Shown: positions 48,301 through 59,400, counted from the first letter of the stretch. The stretch: 64,000 nt of DNA from Klebsormidium nitens (GCA_000708835.1 DF237031.1:121840-185839), one strand, 5' to 3'. A program made the numbers and translations. The notes: generated by a model from the sequence alone, not told the origin.

Positions 48301-51300
48301 GTGGGAGGCCGCAGAGGAGCCGGCGCGGGCCGAGTCCCCTGACATCGAAGCGCGTTTGGAGCAGTGGCTCCGGTCAAAAATGGAGGAACGGGAACCGGAA
48401 CCGGAACCGAAAGCGGAACCAGAACCGGAAGCGGAATCGGAACTCGACGTGCTGTTGGGAGACAAGTCCGCTAGTCAATCAAACACAGAAGAGGGCGTGC
48501 AAGAGCGGCAAAAGGCCGGAGGGTCCGACATCAGGGACGCGGGAAAGGGGGAAACGGACCGGGGAAGAGCAGAGGGGTCTGAAAACGTCGATATTCCAAT
48601 GTCGGCTTCGATTCTTGAGGAACTTAAAGCAGACACGCATGATGCGGATGCAATAAGAGAAGGGGCGGAAGGGGCCGGTCAAGTCGCTGAGCCGGCTGCT
48701 GAGTCTTTGGACGAAGAGCGCCCGACGACGTCCGGTGCTCGGGAGGAGCGTCCGAGAGCGTCCGACGAGCGGCCGATAGTGAACAACGTGGCAGTGCCTG
48801 AGGAGCCACTCGCTGGGCTGGAAGATCGTCCGGGTGCTTCCGAGGAGCGTCCGAATGCTTTTAAAGAGCGTCCGGTCACTTCTGAGGAGCGTCCGGTTGT
48901 GGCCGAAGAATTTCCAGTGGCGTCTGAAGAGCGCCCGGTGTTGTCCGAAGAAGCACGTCCAGCGGCGTTCGAAGAGCGTCCGGTTGCGTTCGAAGGAGAA
49001 CGTCCAACGGAGTCTGAAGAGCGCCCGTTGTTGTCCGGAGGAGAACGGCCAGCGGCATCTGCAGAGCGTCCGGTTGTGTCCAAAAGAGGATTCGTAGCGG
49101 CGTCCGAAGAGCGTCCGGTGTTGTCCGAAGCTGTTGAGGAAAAGGAGCTAACTCCAGTTGAGCATAAAGTCGAGACGGGTACTGTGCAACTGGAAGGCAG
49201 GGAGGGACTTGGGTTGGAGGAAAGGGATGCCAACTCTGGGGGGGGAGGATTAGGGGACGATACCGAGTTGGTTCAAGAAGAAGCTCGGGAGACGGGAGAC
49301 GGAGAAGTTGTGGCAAGACCGGCGGAAGACTCCGCACAAGACACGGCTGATTTGTTGTTTGATGCGATTGGCGAAGAAGGGGCGGAGGCTACGAAGTCGG
49401 AGATCGGCGGTACTATCAAGCAGGTTGGGGGAACAGAGGGGGGCCGAGAAGCTGGAGGCTTGGTTGCCGGGCCGGAAGGAAGCAGTGCGTCGCTCGAAGA
49501 TGCTGACGTCAGAGATGGAAATGATGCGGGTTTGTCTGCTGACGTGGCGGAAGACAGAGGCGGTTTGAGTGGGGACGATTTTGAAGATCCGTCCGAGGCG
49601 GTACGACGGGATACTGGGCAGGAACAGGTTCCGGAAAAGGGGGGGTTCCAGAAGAATGTTGACGAAGGCCTTAGTACCGGTGTTGAGGTTTCGGGAGGGC
49701 TGAGTGGGTTAGAGCTGCCAACGCAAGAGGAAAACCCGCCTTCGGAGTTGGTTTCTGAGACGAGATTACCAGAGCAGAGTACAACTGGAATGACGGAGTT
49801 GGAAGCGGAGGGGTTGGAAACGAAGCGGAGAGATTCTAGCGCAGGCCCCGCAAGCGCCTCTCAAGAAGTTGAGCTGGGCCAAATTAGGGGGCCGCAGGAG
49901 GTGGGGAAAATTGTAACGGCAGAGGCCCCGCCTCAGCCTTCTGGGGGGGTAGATCAAGGGGCACCGGCGACCCCCACGCTGCGACTGGTGATGGAAGAAA
50001 GCCCGGGGAATGTGGGCAGCCATGACGCGGGTGCGTCTTTGGAAACCCAGAAACCAGACGCTCTTTCGGAGTTGGAGTTGAACTCGGGAGCCGCCTTTCC
50101 CAAGCGGCTGTTCGACGCTCCGCCGCTTCCGCGGCGGGGGCTCGACCTGAACGCCGACGCCGTGGATGATGTCACAGGGCCGTTCGATGACGTCACGGGT
50201 GACGTCATGGGGTTGGGGAAGCCAGTGCTCGATCTGAACCAGGAACCGCAGGAGGCGGCGCTGCTGAAAGAGGGGGGCGCGCTTGGTGGGGAATTGCGTA
50301 CTGGGGGGGAAGTTGCGGCTGCGAGCGAAGGGGGGGGAGATGGGGGTGCGGAGTCGGAACGGGGGGTGATGTACAGTGCGGAAAGCGCCCCCTCTGCTGT
50401 GGTTGATCAGTCGGTGGTACAGAGAGTGGTGGCTGACGGGTTTGTCACGGGGGGAGACGGAGAGGGAGAGGGGACGAGTCCGGTTGTAGGGTTGCGAGAA
50501 TCGGAGGAGATAGCCGAAGAAGAAATGGGAAGAGGTAGAGCGGAAGTGGAAGGGGTAGAAGATGCGCAAAGAAGAGGAACTTCTGAGGCAAATGCAGTCG
50601 GAAAATCGGAGGAGAGGGCAGGAGTTCCAGAGGATAGTGCTGGGCAGAGTAGGGCGCGGGGGACGAGAGTTGGGGAGAAAGCGACGGGGGTTCTGGAAGG
50701 CGCTCTTGATGTGAGCGCTTTAGTGGGGACGCCGAAGGAAGACGACATTGTAGGGGAGGACGAAGTAAAAAGGGAGGGGGCTTTGACGACGGCGGAAAGC
50801 TCGGGAAGCAAACGGAAGTTAGTGGGGGAAGCGGAGGTTGAGAATGCCAAGAGGGTGAGAACAGAAATTGCGGAGCCGGGGGTTGGGGTTGGGAGGAAGG
50901 AAGCGACGGCGCCGTTCGATCTGAACGCGCCCGTCGCTGACGTCAGCATTGACGCAGGGGATGAGGGGATCGCTTCCGTTGCTGACGTCAGCCTCGAGCC
51001 AGGGGGTGAGGAGACGGTCGGCGGAGGGGCGCCAGAAGGGGGTCTGGAAATGGGGGGGGTGATTGATATTCGGTCGACCTCCGAAGGGCCTACCGAGAGC
51101 GAATCGAAGGCGATAGCTGGAGCGAAGGGAAAGGTTTTGAAGGGGACGGCGCTCGCGCGAGCGGTGAAAGCGCAAAGGGCGGCGGAACGGAAAGCGGCTT
51201 TGGAGGCGGAACGGCAAGGTGGCGGGGAGGAAAACGAGGACGGGGAGAAAGTAGAGGAGGTTTCTGAATCGGGGGGCAAAAGCGCCAGCAAAAAGAAGGG

Positions 51301-54300
51301 AGGGGCGAGCAACACGGGGCCCGCGAGGGCGGCCCTGGCGGCGAAACTGCTGAGCAAAGCGCAGCGCCGGGCGGCGATAAACGAAAGGGGGGGGACGCCA
51401 GATAGCACCGCGGGGACCCCCTCGCCGCGGGATGCTGACGTCAGCACACCCCTGGGAAGCGAAGCGGCCGACGCTGTCGACTCGGACGACCCCCCCTCGC
51501 CGCCGGTAGAGTACGATTCCCCTGACGACGAGGGCGATGTCGTTTTCGAGGGGGTGTCCAATCAGGGGCCAATGCAGCCCCCTGAACCGGGGGCAGCGCT
51601 GAAGGGGGCTCCAGAGCAGGGGGCTACGCCCCCCCTGGAGAAGGGTTGGGAGAAGAAGCTGAAGATTGAAACGGGAGAAGGGGAGGGGAGCAGAGAAGTG
51701 TCGCCGGCAGGGGGGGGGAGCGCAAAGTCGGCACGAAAGGGGGGGTCTCGGACGCAGCCCGGGGGGGTGATGGCGCTGTGCAAGGAGGTCGTGCTGAGTC
51801 TATCGGCGCACCGGGCGGGGCACCTCTTCAGAGACATTGATTACGAGGTAAGGCTTGAATATGAATGGGTCGTGACTGTAAGAATGTATCTCCCAAATTA
51901 CAGATTCGTTTGTTGTGGCTCTACTGGAACAATTACAATCTCTCGAGAAAGAATCTCTCCACTGCATGATTGAGCGAAATTCTCCATAACCTGTTGACGA
52001 TGACGGTGGCGACGGCGCCTGTGGCTGGTGGCCTCTTGATTTACAGCAATTTGTGTCAGCGTCTGTTGGCTACATGCTCCCCGTCAGCCAGATCGAAGAT
52101 GATGTTGTTATCCGCATAATCCAGCATGCCGAGCCGACGTAAAGCCCTTCTTTGAAGAAAAACGCGTGTTTTCCGCATGTTGCTTAACCCAGCTCTTCTA
52201 CTCCCTTGGAGCTGCCCAGGCCGCGACCCACATCGGTGGACTATGAATTCAGCACAATTCCTCACAGTGTGCACAAGACGCACAGCGCTCCCTCGACAGT
52301 TCTCAGGCCGTCTGCATCATTTCCTTCAAAAGTTGCAAAGTTCCTGTCAAATCGTGCTTGAATCACTTCAAGAAAATGGCTGAAAGCTAGCTCGTTGTCG
52401 CCCTCAAGAGCTTCTCAGGCGGCGACCACATCGAGCAGAGACTTGGTTGCAACATGATCCAGCAGAACCAGTAAACATCCGTGTATTCCAATCGTGATTC
52501 GAATCGAGCCAAGAGACATGGCGCTCGCTGGCAGACATTTCTTTCCAAAGTGTCAAATACTGCTTCGAAACGGCTGAACCCCAGCTCTTTTGTCCCCTTC
52601 AGAGCTTCCCAGGCGGCGACCAGATCGAGCGGAAACTCGACCTCAACACGATCCGGCACAACGTGGACGACGGCGTTTACGACGCGGAGGGAAGCGCCGC
52701 CTTCTACACAGACGTGCAGGCCATGTGTGACAACGTGACCGCCGCTTTTCCGCCGGATTCCGGCGAGCACGTGGCCGCGACCGCGCTGCGCGCCTTTGCC
52801 CATGGCGAGATGGGCCTGGTGAGACGGCTTGCGGAGTACTTCGCGTTTGTGCGTCGTTTCAAGTTGCTGGAACGTTGATCGTCTTTCGCTCAGCTGAGAT
52901 AAGTGTTGCGCGACTTTGCGCATGGCAAGCTGGGCGTGGTGTGAAGGCTTGCGGACGTTTTTGCTTCGCTGACCCGCTTGGAGATACATGAGTAGCTGTC
53001 TTCAGAAGAAGAGAGTGGCTGCAAGTTTGGAAGACGTGTTGTGGTCGCACAACTGGTGAGAATGAGTCCTTGCTTATCCGATGCAATGCTGAAGTATGAA
53101 AGTGAGAAGCAATTGCCACATGCGTGAGTTCGCAAGTGACTGATTCAAGCCGTTGTCTGCTCTCTCTGCAATGAAGTTCCGAAGAAGTGGTTGAAGCTGG
53201 CTCTTTGCAACTTTCTAGGTCTCGTATGGCTTTGTACGTGATAAACGCATCAAAGTAACGCCAGAATTTGAGTGGTGCAGCGGATTGAATACAGTTGAAG
53301 GCAGAAAGATAAAAGGAGAGAGGAGGCCAAAGAAAAGACCGAAAAGGGAACAAGCATTGAAAAGCAGTGTTCTGCTAAATTTCCTCTTGCACGCTGTGCG
53401 CATACGGGACTACACTCTATGTAGAGCATGTGCTTTCTGGTGGATGCTCGAGCTTCTGTGGGCTCTTCTGCGCTGATTATTAGAAACTGCCCTAAAGACT
53501 TTCGAGGAGCTTGCCAACAAGTTCGTCGATTCGACGAGCCGAACGTTAAGAGCAGGGGGACTCTACATCTGACAGCACAGCTGGCACAGTTTTTGGCGTT
53601 TGACAGCTGTAAGCATTTCCGCTGCAGGTATGGAAGACGGAGGAGATGATCCGCGACGGCGCGCGCAGCTCCCGGCGGCCGCCGCCCAAGTTCGAGCCTT
53701 TCCAGGCAACCCCTCGGAGAAGTCCACTGGGGAAGAGCGAGGCTGCCAATGCGCTGGGGGGGGGAACCGGGCAGGCTTCCCGGCCACAGTCCAAGGGTAG
53801 GTCTAGGCTGGGGACTCCGACTGGACCCCCCCCTGAAGAGGGAAAGGAGGAGGGAGACGATGAAGAGGAGGTAGAGGAAATAGGAGAAGGGGGAGAGGTG
53901 GAGGCGGAATCGAAGAGTAGCAAAGGGAAGAGAAAGGGGGGGGTAAAGGGTGGGTCGGATGCAGCGACGCCAAAAGGTGGAGCGGGGGGTAAAGGGAAAA
54001 GTGCGCCAAAAGGAGAGGAGACTGCGTTTGCGGAAGAGAAGGGGAGCACGCCGAAAGGGGACGGGAAGGCGGGGGGCAGGCAGAAAGCGAAACCAAAAGC
54101 TTCGCCAAAGACCGAACCGAAGCCTCCCTCCAAGTCGCATAAGAAACAACAGCCTGCTCCAAAGTCAGAGCCGGCGAAGAAGACGGGTGGGGGAGTAAAG
54201 GTTTCGCAAGCGGCGAAAGCAAGTCCTGTGGGCGAGATTTCAGAAATAGAGGAACCCAAGAAGGGCAAGGGAGTCAAACGAGCGCTTGAGAGCATTGCTG

Positions 54301-54341
54301 AGCCGGAAAAGAAAAAGTCGCACAAGAAAGCGCGTAGGTAG
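45347..54341 (+). CDS. SANT-like and bromodomain protein, plant type, very long
   Basis: This is a probable chromatin reader or corepressor component in the nucleus. Five exons join in phase: 45347-45556, 46199-46350, 46747-51847, 52603-52818 and 53628-54341, giving 2130 aa. Residues 25-95 resemble the SANT/Myb-like head of plant bromodomain proteins (AWTLQEELLLAHAVMRYGTDDW, then SPELCEAHFGLLHARCG). Residues 121-1790 come from one 5.1-kb exon and are mostly acidic low-complexity sequence with an ERP-type peptide repeat (about 777-915). It also has three DLN motifs: GLDLNAD near 1254, LDLNQEP near 1279 and FDLNAPV near 1510. The second fits DLNxxP, a known binding motif for TOPLESS corepressors. 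The bromodomain is at about 1797-1890 and is split by an intron after FRDIDYE. Residues 1894-2130 are a Lys-rich basic tail with nuclear-localisation-like runs. The family match is to Arabidopsis At2g44430-like proteins, which are far shorter. Confidence 0.85.
45600..45695 (+). repeat. Copy of bromodomain-gene exon 1 end plus donor
   Basis: The true exon ends at 45556 (TTCTCCCCTGAG|GTGAGG). A copy ending at 45689 (TTTTTTCCGGAG|GTGAGC) is 133 bp downstream and still translates as LVAEMLEKRVLPG followed by GGRFFPE, parallel to LVAQTLEGRAPLHG and GGRFSPE. The donor is intact and even stronger than the assigned one, so the two could be alternative donors. The frame between them differs. Confidence 0.8.
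45815..46125 (+). repeat. Two decayed copies of bromodomain-gene exon 2 start
   Basis: The true exon starts at 46199 after TTCTTACAG. Copies start at 45829 and 46025 (spacings 196 and 174 bp), each after a C-A-G acceptor. The nearer copy is highly similar over about 90 nt (CTTTGCGAAGCCCA, then TTCGGG, CACGCTCG, GGGCCCGA and CATAGCGGG equivalents). The farther copy is more diverged and has indels. Confidence 0.87.
48715..49130 (+). repeat. In-frame ERP peptide repeat inside the bromodomain-gene exon 3
   Basis: The translation contains about 14 imperfect repeats of the pattern E-R-P-x-x-x-S/F-E, such as EERPVTSEERPV and EERPVLSEE, across about 135 residues. The nucleotide unit is about 30 bp (GAGCGTCCGGT is a common core). 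Such repeats usually expand by replication slippage and encode disordered protein. Confidence 0.8.
52175..52480 (+). repeat. Two decayed copies of the bromodomain exon 4 start
   Basis: The true exon starts at 52603 after GTCCCCTTCAG (protein SFPGGDQIERKLDLN). Copies start at 52210 and 52409, with spacings of 199 and 194 bp. The nearer keeps CAAG|AGCTTCTCAGGCGGC; the farther has TTGG at the junction. Intron sequence upstream of the junction (CCAGCTCTT…) is also shared, so the unit spans the splice site. Confidence 0.87.
52895..53075 (+). repeat. Copies of bromodomain exon 4 end plus donor
   Basis: The true exon ends at 52818 (ATGGGCCTG|GTGAGA). A clear copy ends at 52938 (CTGGGCGTG|GTGTGA, followed by the shared GGCTTGCGGA), 120 bp downstream. 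A weaker third ends near 53055 (ACAACTG|GTGAGA), 117 bp further on. This exon is therefore duplicated at both of its edges, upstream copies at its acceptor and downstream copies at its donor. Confidence 0.7.
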
Positions 54342-56447
54342 GGCGTGACCAGGTCAGGTCAAATGTCACTTGTGTACTGTTATGAAAGTTACGACTTGAT
54401 TGCGGACACAGCAGTCGTAGAATATTGATCTTGGTCGATCTGGTTCGTCAGCCAACAGGCGGCGGCCGGCGGCGAGAACTCGATCAAGTGTGGAATGCTG
54501 GCCGCCTAATCGCGGAAGCTCTGGCCAGACGGGGTAATGATGATCGGCCCTTCGCTATCATAATTGATATTCGGTGACTGAGCGATCAATTTGATTGGAA
54601 TCCCGGCAGCGAAAGCCCGGCCTTGTTCATTTCAAATGGCTGCTGAGTCGGACTGAATGATTGTTTTCATCCAGTACGTGACGGCCCGCTGCGCGGACCC
54701 CATAAGAATACTGTCGCATGAAAGATCAACATGGCGTGCTGTCATTGCATAAGAAACACATGTACGTCCTGCCATCATGCATGGCATGACTCTCGACTCA
54801 AATCAATCGCGCATGCATATGCGTTTCAAGTAATGATATTGCACGCATGCCGCGCAATCATTAACTTACCAATCCGATCCGGCCGTTTGGAGTCACGCGG
54901 TGACAAGCGAGACCGTCCGACCATTTATGGCCGCGCCGCGTTCATGCACTACTAATTTATATACGTGCATGTACGTACATGTTGACTAGGCTCAATGACT
55001 CGTGCATATGCGGCCGGGCATATATATGATGTTCTGTTTTCAAACGCCCGGCGTATCCACATGGGCCATAGACTTCCATGGCATACACGGGAATAAATGT
55101 TCTGAGTTCTGAACGCCTACTAAAACTACCCTCCCAAATCTTGGTTTGCTACATTAGTACATATAGCTAGTTTGTCAACGTCTCCTAATGGCTTAGGTAG
55201 CCTATCCACTGTCGTGATGCTACATGTCGTGTCAGTAACGTCTCGGGTCCTATGACCATGCGCAATCTAATGTGCTCGAAATGAAAAACTACCGCGGCTA
55301 ATCCGCGCAATCAATCCGGACATGCTTGTGTAGTCGTAGTCATGCAGAAAACGTAGTAATCCATGGTACCCAAGGTTGGAACTCACGACAAGGCTGTGCT
55401 GAGAAGACACAAGAAGAGAGGCAATGCTAAGTAGACTAAGGGATGCTAACGTGGTAGGCCACCATGTAAGGGTGCGCCTTGAAAGCTCCTCCAAGCGAGT
55501 CTACTCGCGAAAAGAATGGTCTCCTAGCGAGGTGTCTCTGCCTAATGTATGGCGTGGTCTGAGGCTAACCGTAAGACTAGCCTATCGAATCGAATACAAG
55601 CAGACTGAGCTGTGGCTCAAGTCCTAACGACTGCAAACGTGAACTAGAGTCTGCGATAACCTGCTAAGGTAACCGCGTCTCTGCAATCTAGCTCGTAAGC
55701 TATGCAACGTCTCATAAGCTATGCGATAACAAGCAAATCATGCAATACGCTATGCAACCGATGCTCTGCTATGCCGATGTCATACAGCGTGACACCACTA
55801 CAATTCGGCCACTCAATGACGTCGGAATACGCACTGACATACTGATCGAAGCCTGAAGACGGTCCTTAATTAATTGGTCACTCGGCCTCATGCAGTGGGC
55901 GGGAGGGTGTAATAGTTCAATATTGAACATCGCTTACAAGCCTGTTGGATGATTTTTGGAGGATTGCGCATGCTAGACCGTACGTTCGATCAATGCCAGC
56001 CATTACGGTTATATTGGTTGGGCCGTATTTCATAACATCATAGATAATCTGCGGGCCAACACCGTCACTACACATTGAATAGTTCACTTGCATGTCTGTC
56101 TGTTTCGATTACGTTCATAAAAGGTACATTTCCGTACAGTACGCTCAACGTACCTTCAGCCTGTAAATCTCATGCTTGGATAAGCCTGCTCTTCGCCATG
56201 TACGTATGCAAGTGACCGGAACATGACCTTAGCTCAATCGTGGATCTATAGAACCGTGACTTGTTCTGATCCAACGTCAAACTCTAGATATTTGCGTGCT
56301 TGAAAGCTCAGAAGAAAAAAGCCGTCGATTTAGCCAATCCGATCAGCATGATGGTATCTTTCCCACTCATTCTGATGAACGCCCTGATTCACGCTCGAGC
56401 CAGAGCAAATTGGTCGACGTTCTTCACCAAACGGCTTATGGGCACAC
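54342..56447. other. Convergent intergenic region, no gene seen
   Basis: This gap lies between the 3' ends of the bromodomain gene and the minus-strand WDR13 gene. Beyond the 3' UTRs I see no exon. The sequence from about 54430 to 56260 is AT-richer and full of short palindromes (CATG, GTAC, GATC, GCATGC), for example around 54960-55030. Confidence 0.4.
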
Positions 56448-59400
56448 TCAAGAGGCATGCATCCGAGCCGTGGGAACGTCTTTCCCGGTTGCTTGTTTTG
56501 TCCGCTTCCATACTATTACTACCCCGTCGCAGTCGCACGAAGCTAGAAAGTTTTCGCCGTGGTTCCACGAGACGTCCGTGACGGGAGCGGTATGACCCTG
56601 CAAGACAACATAAACTTGGTTTCCGCACGAAGAAAGACGAATGGAAGAAGGGCAGCACCGAAGAAAATGCAAGTGCAGTTTGCCATTCAAAAAGCCTGCA
56701 AACGCTGGCATCCACGCAGCGAAGAGCTAGTACCAGCGGCCAAAACGGAGTCGTGAAATGTCAACCACCTTCGAGCTTGAAAGCCATAAGGATCAACATC
56801 GAAGCGAGCAAATGCACTCACCATTAGTTTATTAACGCAGGCCCGGCCTGGCCTGATGAAGTCGTAGAAGTATACGGTGGTGTCCTCATTCCCGGTAACT
56901 GCATAAAACACATTTTTGGAAGTGAGCGGCGCCTGAAGAGGACGAACCAATTTTCTACGATCGGCAGTCAGATGGAAAGGTGCGCCTCCTTCCTCTCTCC
57001 AAATAATCTCCCTTTTCGAAACAAAGCTCGTCAATTGCTCCTACAGTGGTCCACACGAGCGACTCGACCTTCTTCAAGCTCGTAGGCGGTCAATCAGAAC
57101 CCGCTGTAATGTAACGTCCCGCTTCCAACACATCCGTAAAGAGCATTCTCATGGGTCCACTACAGCAGCGGGCTTCGTTGCTCCATCCCTACTTGCTTCT
57201 TTCTTCTCACAATCCCGCTTCACTTCCTTTCCAACTCAACCCTATCCAAGGCCTTCCCCTGTCGCGACTTCCCAAAAATGCATGGCAAAGAAAGTGTCGG
57301 GCCCGTTTGCGATACAAGCAATGGTAATGTCGAGGTTGCCGCAACTCAGACTACGGGGCAGCCTCAACTAATTGACCACAAAAGAATTTTATTCTGTTTG
57401 CAGATCGCCGGTGGCTCCGCCCCCGAAGGATCTCTTTCGCTGCATACTTTCTGTGTAAAGATTTCCTCCTTCTCCTAGCACACAGTTGCTGCAGGTACGG
57501 TCAACCTGCACACCTGACCCAACCTCGCCGAGTGCGCAAAACTTGGGCCATTCAATCGGTGGCTTCCAGTTCACAAAGGGTCCTGGTTGTGCACATTGCG
57601 AGTAGAGTTTGGAAATCGGCTCAAATCGGACTTGCGGTCAGGCCGTACCCGCAGTAACCCTGATGTTTGAGGCCCATTGGAGAAAACAATTTCCTCTCCT
57701 CACCGATGAACTCCCCTTTTTCCAGGCTGAGCAGCGGGCAGAAGGACGCCCGGATGTTTCGCGCGCGGGGCTGCAGCTGCAGCGTCACCTTGGGCGTTAA
57801 GTACCCGTCCACCTCCGCAGCCACGCTGCAAGCAAGAAGAGGCGCCCGGTTAATTGACACACATAGCATGTTCAAAGTAACATCGATGTCTGGTTGCAAA
57901 AAGGGAGTATTGGAACGGATCCTTGAGTGTCAAGCACGCGTCCACCTCTGCATTGAATTACAAGCAGGGGGAGGCGCCCTGTTAATCAAAGGCAACACAA
58001 CACTGTTGAAATACCATTGGAGAAGCTCATCTGTGTTGGTTGTGGACGCTTGCAAGCGGCTATTGATTTGACGGGCGCAGCCACCGATTTCCAGTGCTTG
58101 CCAGAAATATTGCCGTCTGTTCGCAAGAAAGTTCACTTTCCCAATCCAAAGCCACCGAAGAAGAACAGACACTGGAAACAACTCGACAATCTAACCATTT
58201 TGAAGAAGACTCGGCGATGCTTGCGGACATTAAGTACCGGAAAAGCGAAGCGTTCCGGGTCTGGGGCTCGCAAGCAATACTGGCGCGTTTGTGCCCCTGT
58301 CAATGACTTTGTCAAGCGAAATACGCATCGAAAAGCATTGTGAAGCTTGCTGCAGCAGTGACACTTCACCCGGAAAACGGCAACGCCCTATCCGTCGTGC
58401 TTGCGAGCAGCACCGACCCATGCGCGCCACAGGATGCACGTGTAAGACTCCGTTTGGCACATCGCACAATAAAAGCGTCGAGAAGCTTGATACGGTCAAC
58501 ACCTAGGGGTCAGGCATCATTCCTCACCTGAAGAAGCGCAACGTTCCGTCCCTGATACTCGCGAGTAGCACTGGCCCGTTCGCGAGCAGGGAAAAGCTGC
58601 GGAAGACGATTGCGGAACACGGGGACCATTTGCCGCCCGGAAGCACGTTACGGTGCGCGTGCCGTAACGCGCCTGTATGCGCGTCGACGGCAAAACTGTG
58701 AACGGTCCCGTGGTTGTCTCCAACGAAGAGGATCCGGCCGGTGTTATCGATGTCGATGGCGGTAGCGGGGCAGTCGATGCTGGCTTTGTGGTTGACGCGG
58801 CCCGTGCTGAAATTGATTATCTGGTTTGGAAACAGGTTTACACAGGGTTAGGATTAAGGATCGAGGAGGTTAAGAAGGTATGTCGGATACGCCCGATGTC
58901 ATGGACGTCTATTGCGGTGGCTGGGCAGTCGATGGCTGTTTGTGGTTGACGCGGCCCGTGCTGAAATTGATAGTCTGTTTCGAAACGGAGTAGAGATGGT
59001 TAGGACACGAGGAAAAGAAACATTGATTGACTGGAAGGCTTTGCAGGCCACCGTGAAAGTTGGGTAAATTGTAGAAAACGCACTCTGTCGGGGTCGACGC
59101 AAGCGGGAGAAAGGTGGCCTTAGAGGGTTACTGTAGTCAGCGAGGCTCTCAATGGTGGCTTTATCGTGGCTTGTAAGAGCCTCGATTCACTATTGTGATC
59201 TGCATGCAATCAACTCTGTGAGTGCGGTAAGTGCATCACCTGGATTTAGGACAAAACTAGGTGAGATTTGGTTGCCAACGTAACGGGTAGTTGACTCGCA
59301 GAACGTACAGATGGACATTTTTTAAATGGGTTTTAAAAGACAGCTTCCCAACAATTCCGACTTGACAAAATGAGGGTGCGCATAGGACATGCAACCCAAA

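Noticed and set aside
47098-48465. A 455-codon open frame on the minus strand
   Set aside because: It is the antisense of the GC-rich acidic exon of the bromodomain gene. Its Ser/Pro-rich translation mirrors Glu and Gly codons, and it has no family likeness.
50407-51561. A 384-codon open frame on the minus strand
   Set aside because: It too is the antisense of the same low-complexity exon; composition alone keeps it open.
12180-59000. Regular repeat arrays considered as CRISPR or transposon repeats
   Set aside because: The units differ between arrays, match only the neighbouring exon edge, and have no fixed repeat, spacers, terminal repeats or transposase. The genome is eukaryotic.
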